NCBI GenBank assembly: GCA_018365815.1
Contig: JAGZJH010000016.1
Location: forward strand, 14,905-78,904
Origin: Erysipelotrichaceae bacterium
Lineage (GTDB): Bacteria; Bacillota_I; Bacilli_A; Erysipelotrichales; Coprobacillaceae
Direction: 5' to 3'
DNA: 64,000 nucleotides
This document shows positions 59,953 to 64,000 of the stretch, piece after piece. Below the pieces are notes generated by a model. That model did not search any database and was not told the origin of the DNA. It worked only from the letters and a program-made list of their open reading frames with translations. A program made the translations under genes and the position numbers. Positions within the stretch are counted from its first letter, which is position 1. Each line of letters begins with the position of its first letter.

Positions 59953-60670
59953 CTTTGTTTGAAAGTTGTGGATTGAAGTGATAGCCTAATCCGGTAAATG
60001 ATTTCACCTGTTCAAGTGTCGTAGCTTTAGTTTTAACTAAATAATGTACCATTTCACCTCTTGCCATTTTCACATAAACCCCCTTTTCTTTAAATCCGTC
60101 TTCAAGTTCTTCTTTAAAAAAACATTTAACATATTTAATTTTGGGTGTTAAATATTTTTTAATTATTTTACTATACTGCACACTTCCTAAATCTAAAATA
60201 ATTGTTTCATCTTTAATGACTTCTTGGTAAATTAAATCTTTCCAAAAATCATATAAACTACTACAAAAATCAGTTTTAAATGGATTATTTAATTCTAATC
60301 GATAAGGACAAACACCATCTAATGGCTTTAAAACACCATAAAACCCCGATAAAATTCTTAAATGCGCTTGTACATAGTTAAAATCTTGATATTCAAATAT
60401 GTTAGCTGCTAGATAGTGATACATAATACCATCATAAGCTAATAAAGCAGGTATTTTAGCATGGTTTAAATCCATAGCTTGATATTGTTTATAAGTCGCT
60501 TTTGCAATCTCTTGATTGCATTTTAATAATTGTTGAAGTTGTGAAAGATTTAATTTTTTTAAATGGTTCAATAATTTTTGGCTACAATCAAGATAAACCG
60601 GTAATCCTTCAATTTCCATAAATGTTGGTTCATCCTTCATTTTTTTTGCCGGTGCTATAATAATTCGCAT
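59909..60670 (-). CDS. yaaA: Peroxide stress protein YaaA (DUF328)
   Basis: DUF328 protein; in E. coli it lowers free iron and protects DNA during peroxide stress. About 253 residues: MRIIIAPAKKMKDEPTFMEI, LPALLAYDGIMYHYLAANIF, LRILSGFYGVLKPLDGVCPY, RLELNNPF, IILDLGSVQYSKII, and MARGEMVHYLVKTKATTLEQ. I place the start at the ATG at 60668-60670, with GGAG upstream; a much longer in-frame reading runs through the neighbouring repeat gene and is not credible. Followed by the phosphorylase gene. Confidence 0.92.
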   Translation of the reverse strand: MRIIIAPAKKMKDEPTFMEIEGLPVYLDCSQKLLNHLKKLNLSQLQQLLKCNQEIAKATYKQYQAMDLNHAKIPALLAYDGIMYHYLAANIFEYQDFNYVQAHLRILSGFYGVLKPLDGVCPYRLELNNPFKTDFCSSLYDFWKDLIYQEVIKDETIILDLGSVQYSKIIKKYLTPKIKYVKCFFKEELEDGFKEKGVYVKMARGEMVHYLVKTKATTLEQVKSFTGLGYHFNPQLSNKVEYIFTRKQRNDEI

Positions 60671-60743
60671 AAAGTTTTCTCCTACTTTATTTATTTTATC
60701 ATATATTTTATCAATAAAGTACATTAACCCTTGCAATTTCCCC

Positions 60744-60782
60744 ATAAAAAAACATAAAACCCTACAAAAGAGTTTTATGTTG
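60744..60782 (-). terminator. Intrinsic terminator after the Pro/Trp repeat gene
   Basis: Stem ACATAAAAC/GTTTTATGT with a seven-T minus-strand tail. Confidence 0.85.
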
Positions 60783-60789
60783 ATTATTT

Positions 60790-61041
60790 TTAGTATGGTC
60801 TGGGACGAGGTGGTCTTGGTCCTTGGGGCGGACGCGATCCCCACATCGGTGGCCTCGGTCCCCAAAACGGCGGATACATCGGTCCCCAAAATGGTGGTCG
60901 AGGCCCCCACATTGGCGGTCTTGGATTCCACCAAAATGGTGGACGGGGTCCAATAATCAAAGCACTTTCTTCCGCCATTGAATCATCATAATAATTCGCT
61001 ACATCTTCATACATCTCTTGACTATAATCAAAATTATTCAT
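60790..61041 (-). CDS. Pro/Trp-rich repeat protein, possible spore or surface protein
   Basis: The 83-residue product has an acidic, Tyr-rich N-terminus (MNNFDYSQEMYEDVANYYDD) and then about six imperfect copies of PRPPxWGP (x is Phe or Met), ending RPPRPRPY. No signal peptide or transmembrane segment. The repeat DNA is far richer in G and C than its surroundings. No family recognised; low-complexity Pro/Trp/Tyr proteins are seen in spore coats, so a coat role is possible. Translating six PPxW blocks should lean on EF-P. GGAG precedes the start. Confidence 0.7.
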   Translation of the reverse strand: MNNFDYSQEMYEDVANYYDDSMAEESALIIGPRPPFWWNPRPPMWGPRPPFWGPMYPPFWGPRPPMWGSRPPQGPRPPRPRPY

Positions 61042-61109
61042 TAAATTTCATCTCCTCAACTATATTTATGCTATAATATGAGATAAGTTCGTTTTTTAAA
61101 GGAGTTATT

Positions 61110-61370
61110 ATGAGAATTGTTAAAGTGAAAATAGATTTAATTGAATACCAACCTTCAAAATATCCCCCTATTTTAAAAAACAGTATTCAAAAAATTGGAT
61201 TGTCCTTTCCAATTAAAGTTATCACCAAACAAAATAAATATGAATGTATCGACGGTCATAAACGCTTAACCATTTTAAAAGAATTAAACATCCAAGACGT
61301 CAATTGTATCATCATGGATAATGGAAATAACCGTTCTAATGATTGTTGGCGGCAAAGAAATTATCACTAA
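61110..61370 (+). CDS. Small ParB N-terminal-domain-like protein
   Basis: The 86-residue product matches the ParB/sulfiredoxin N-terminal fold: KVKIDLIEYQPSKYPPILKN, SIQKIGLSFPIKVITKQNKY, then the hallmark YECIDGHKRLTILKELNIQD. No DNA-binding helix-turn-helix domain follows, so it is not a partition protein. The tail GNNRSNDCWRQRNYH looks like a specific motif. Such stand-alone domains may bind CTP or nucleotides; function unknown. It ends 14 bases before rlmD and probably shares its transcript. Confidence 0.7.
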   Translation: MRIVKVKIDLIEYQPSKYPPILKNSIQKIGLSFPIKVITKQNKYECIDGHKRLTILKELNIQDVNCIIMDNGNNRSNDCWRQRNYH

Positions 61371-61384
61371 AGGAGAGAAAATCA

Positions 61385-62527
61385 ATGAACCAAAAATGTC
61401 CGATTTTTAAACAATGTGGCAGTTGCACATACTTAAATGAAGATTATCACAAACAATGTCAAATCAAAAAAGAATACTGTATTAACTTATGTCAAAAAGC
61501 AAATTTAAAACACATCAAAGTTCAAGATGTTATTCAAAAATCAAGTCCCTATCACTATCGTAATAAAGTGATGGTAGGATTTAATTTAGCCAATCAACCT
61601 GGTTTTTACGAAGAAAACTCTCATCGTATTATCCCTTACCAACAATGCTTACTTCATGATCAAGAAAGTGATTTAATTATTCAAAAAATCACTTCCATGC
61701 TTAAAAAATATCGTATTCAAATTTACCACGAAGATAAACGAAAAGGATTTTTAAGACATGTTTATATTCGTCGTGCTGTAAATACTAACCAAACAATGGT
61801 CGTCTTAGTGGTCACTTCTTTAATATTTCCGGGTTCAAAACAATTTGTTAAAGAGTTAACCCAAACCTTTCCTTCTATCAAAACAATTATCCTAAATCAA
61901 AACACACGCAAAACAAGTATTGTTTTAGGAAATGATGAAAAAGTCATTTACGGAAAAGGCTATATTGAAGATATTTTATGTGGTTTAAAATTTAAAATCT
62001 CACCTAAATCATTTTATCAAATTAACCACGATCAATGTGAAGTCTTATATCATCAAGCCTTAGATTTATTAAATTTAACAGGAAATGAAACACTAATTGA
62101 TACTTATTGTGGTATCGGAACTATTGGACTGGTGGCTGCTAAAAAAGTAAAACAAGTCATTGGGGTTGAATTGAATAAAGATGCCATTAAAGATGCAATG
62201 ACCAATGCTAAAAACAACCAAATTAAAAATATTCAATTTGTCAATGATGATGCTTCTCATTTTATGATGGAACTGGCTAAACAAAATGCTAAAATTGATG
62301 TTGTGATGATGGATCCTCCTCGAAGTGGCACTGATCAAACATTCATCAATGCAATCGCTTCACTAAAACCAAAAACTATTGTTTATATTTCATGTGATCC
62401 TTCAACTCAAGTGCGAGATTTACAACAATTTGAAAAAATTGGTTATTATACAAACAAAATGTATTTAGTTGACTTATTTCCACAAACTAAACACATTGAA
62501 TCCATCGTTAAATTAAAGCGTAAATAA
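61385..62527 (+). CDS. rlmD: 23S rRNA (uracil-5-)-methyltransferase RlmD-type
   Basis: SAM-dependent RNA m5U methyltransferase of the TrmA/RlmCD group. About 380 residues: iron-sulfur ligands in CPIFKQCGSCTYLNEDYHKQ and the following CQIK, central KSFYQINHDQCEVLYHQALD, SAM site IDTYCGIGTIGLVAAKKVK, VVMMDPPRSGTDQ, and catalytic Cys in IVYISCDPSTQVRDL. It lacks the N-terminal TRAM domain. I place the start at the ATG at 61385, preceded by AAAGGAGAG. The exact uridine target cannot be told from sequence. Confidence 0.92.
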   Translation: MNQKCPIFKQCGSCTYLNEDYHKQCQIKKEYCINLCQKANLKHIKVQDVIQKSSPYHYRNKVMVGFNLANQPGFYEENSHRIIPYQQCLLHDQESDLIIQKITSMLKKYRIQIYHEDKRKGFLRHVYIRRAVNTNQTMVVLVVTSLIFPGSKQFVKELTQTFPSIKTIILNQNTRKTSIVLGNDEKVIYGKGYIEDILCGLKFKISPKSFYQINHDQCEVLYHQALDLLNLTGNETLIDTYCGIGTIGLVAAKKVKQVIGVELNKDAIKDAMTNAKNNQIKNIQFVNDDASHFMMELAKQNAKIDVVMMDPPRSGTDQTFINAIASLKPKTIVYISCDPSTQVRDLQQFEKIGYYTNKMYLVDLFPQTKHIESIVKLKRK

Positions 62528-62529
62528 CA

Positions 62530-62550
62530 AAAAAAGTGCTAAGCACTTTA
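62530..62550 (-). terminator. Intrinsic terminator of ldh
   Basis: Stem AAAGTGCT/AGCACTTT with a seven-T minus-strand tail; it overlaps the ldh stop and lies just after the rlmD stop. Confidence 0.75.
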
Positions 62551-63495
62551 AAGAAAATAAGTATTTAAATTTTCTTTTAAAGTATTAGCACTTTTATTAA
62601 ACTTATTTTGATCATTATCATTTAACTCTAAACGAATAATCTCCCTAATTCCTTGTCGATTAATAATTGCTGGAACCCCGATATATAAATCCTTTTGTTG
62701 ATACTCTCCGTTTTGTAAACATGAGACACATAAAACGACATTCTCATCATTAAAAATGGCTTGTAATAAACGATTTAGAGCTAATCCAATACCATAATAA
62801 GTAGCTTGTTTTTTTTCAATGATTTCATTTGCCGCCATTTTAACATCTTGGTAAATGTTTTGTAAATAGTTCATATCATAATCCTTTTCAACGACATATT
62901 CTAATAAACTTTTACACCCTACCATGCAATTCATCCACGGAACAAATGATGAATCCCCATGTTCTCCTAAAATATAAGCATGAATATTTTTAGAACTGAT
63001 TTGAAGATACTCTCCTAAATAATACTTCAACCTTGCACTATCTAATAAAGTTCCTGTTCCAATGACTTTATGAGATGGCAATGATGAAGTTTTATAAACA
63101 ATGTAACTCATTAAATCTACTGGATTACTTGCCACAACAATAATACCATCAAAACCACTTGCCATGATATTATTTGTAATATCAACCATAATTTTAGCGT
63201 TAATCTTTGTCAGTTCTAAACGTGATTGACCAGGCTTTTGATTTGCCCCTGCACTAATTACTACCACATCAGCATCTTGACAATCCTTATAATCACCGGT
63301 TTTAATCTCCATATAATGTTGACTATAAGGTAACCCGTGATTTAAATCCATCGCTTCGCCAGTTGCCTTGTTTTGATCAATATCAATTAATACCAACTCA
63401 TCAATCCCACCGGTATTAAATAACGAAAATGCCATCGACATTCCCACAAACCCAACACCGACTAAAACAACTTTACGTTTTTTAGTTTCATTCAT
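62548..63495 (-). CDS. ldh: L-lactate dehydrogenase
   Basis: NAD-dependent enzyme reducing pyruvate to lactate in fermentation. About 315 residues: NAD site KVVLVGVGFVGMSMAFSLFN, LIDIDQNKATGEAMDLNHG, the substrate loop SAGANQKPGQSRLELTKINA (Gln and Arg), VASNPVDLMSYIVYK, GTGTLLDSARLKYYL and catalytic His in ILGEHGDSSFVPW. I place the start at the ATG at 63493-63495, with GGGTGAT upstream. Gln in the loop points to lactate over malate dehydrogenase. Confidence 0.93.
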   Translation of the reverse strand: MNETKKRKVVLVGVGFVGMSMAFSLFNTGGIDELVLIDIDQNKATGEAMDLNHGLPYSQHYMEIKTGDYKDCQDADVVVISAGANQKPGQSRLELTKINAKIMVDITNNIMASGFDGIIVVASNPVDLMSYIVYKTSSLPSHKVIGTGTLLDSARLKYYLGEYLQISSKNIHAYILGEHGDSSFVPWMNCMVGCKSLLEYVVEKDYDMNYLQNIYQDVKMAANEIIEKKQATYYGIGLALNRLLQAIFNDENVVLCVSCLQNGEYQQKDLYIGVPAIINRQGIREIIRLELNDNDQNKFNKSANTLKENLNTYFL

Positions 63496-63538
63496 TTTTA
63501 TCACCCTATTTAGGATAGACTATTTTTTTAAAAACATA

Positions 63539-64000
63539 CTATAAAGATAAACGCGGATATTTTTCTTTAATTTTAATAATCATTAATGTTAATAAATGCG
63601 TTAAAACTAGCACTAAAACAATCGCTAAAAAACCTTTTAAATCACTCAAAAAATGTTGTACCACCATAATTACAAAAGGGTGAATTAAATAATAATATTT
63701 CGATAACAACCTTAAGGAATATTTGAATTTTTCGTGAATAAATGATGGACTAAAAATCAATGTGACAAATAAATAATAAACTAAAAGGATACATGATAAT
63801 AATATGTTACTATTTAAACGATAATATGATTGAAGTATTAATGTTTCAAAAAACTTTGTGAAACATATATTTTTTGTTTAAAACTAATGTAATAACCAAA
63901 CACCACATAAAATAGACCAAAAAATAAAAAATTACGCGTTGTAATAAAGTATTTAAAATAGTAGTTTAAAATAATTTGTATATTATTAGGAAAAACACCA
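63539..64000 (-). pseudogene. Acyltransferase-3-like membrane protein, frameshifted, cut by window edge
   Basis: Minus-strand translation from the window edge reads GVFPNNIQIILNYYFKYFIT, TRNFLFFGLFYVVFGYYISF, KQKIYVSQSFLKH and then a stop. Adding one base near 63838-63846 (CATTTAATA in place of CATTAATA) continues as LILQSYYRLNSNILLSCILL, VYYLFVTLIFSPSFIHEKFK and LLSKYYYLIHPFVIMVVQHF. The layout (TTRNxLFFGL, repeated membrane helices, KYYYLIHPF) matches the C-terminal half of acyltransferase-3 membrane proteins that decorate surface sugars. The N-terminal part lies outside the window. Confidence 0.68.

Noticed and set aside
60671..60934. N-terminal extension of yaaA through the repeat gene
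   Set aside because: The extension crosses a terminator and a different gene; the ATG at 60668-60670 has a good ribosome site and matches family N-termini.
60762..60953. His/Arg/Gly-rich frame overlapping the Pro/Trp repeat gene
   Set aside because: It is an alternate-frame reading of the repeat, without ribosome site or family features.
60800..60960. CRISPR array or direct-repeat array
   Set aside because: The repeats are short, imperfect, in frame, and lack spacers; they encode PRPPxWGP units.

Overview
The window is a low-GC stretch of a Gram-positive, endospore-forming bacterium (Firmicutes/Bacillota). Gene order follows Bacillus in several blocks, but gene content is reduced. The AT-rich codon use, a DUF1836 regulator next to a hemolysin III gene, and the unusual EF-P fit an Erysipelotrichia/Coprobacillaceae-like gut lineage; that placement is an inference. 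Spore-related genes are spoIIIAH, gpr, spoIIP, a yqfQ-like gene and a CotD-like Cys-rich coat protein. A complete comG pseudopilus operon implies inherited DNA-uptake machinery. No tRNA, rRNA, CRISPR array, prophage or intact transposase was seen.

Layout. 1-9.8 kb (minus): dxs (cut by the edge)-ispA-xseB-xseA-nusB-asp23, then spoIIIAH, efp, a small membrane protein and comGG-GF-GE-GD-GC-GB-GA. This is the Bacillus comG/efp/spoIIIA/yqhY/nusB/xse/ispA/dxs region with most of spoIIIA, accBC and folD missing. 9.9-18.1 kb: LtaS-like phosphoglycerol transferase, MupG, a CmpB-like membrane protein, esterase, PepD, fmt with a GNAT gene, and an Amidase_3 cell-wall hydrolase. 18.2-20.3 kb: a folate pair (folC, ECF S-component folT) separated by a structured leader resembling an IS200/IS605 right end. 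20.6-26 kb: gpr-spoIIP-small membrane protein divergent from rpsT, then pepF-ispG. 26-27 kb: a broken glycosyltransferase. 27-31 kb: nfo-cshB divergent from yqfQ-like-ispH, then rpsU. 31-36.7 kb: rsmE-unknown-mtaB-murE and a zinc-ribbon membrane protein. 36.7-40.8 kb: clpB with two CIRCE operators flanking its promoter, then DUF1836 divergent from trhA. 40.9-50.9 kb: gmk, then priA-rsmB-rlmN-prpC-prkC-rsgA-rpe-thiN, a near-copy of the Bacillus order. 50.9-64 kb: DUF4230, rqcH, CotD-like, pgeF, nnr, two decayed genes, an Ig/NlpC cell-wall hydrolase, small proteins, a nucleoside phosphorylase, yaaA, a Pro/Trp repeat protein, a ParB-like small protein, rlmD, ldh and a frameshifted acyltransferase.

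How the genes work together. Four isoprenoid genes (dxs, ispG, ispH, ispA) supply precursors through the MEP route. PrkC/PrpC, MurE, MupG, NlpC/P60, the amidase and PgeF serve the cell wall. Many terminators are bidirectional or overlap stop codons, giving very compact gene ends. Five decayed genes (glycosyltransferase, LysR regulator, two small ORFs, acyltransferase) sit between intact housekeeping genes. Those housekeeping genes carry no frameshifts, which argues that the lesions are real and not sequencing error.
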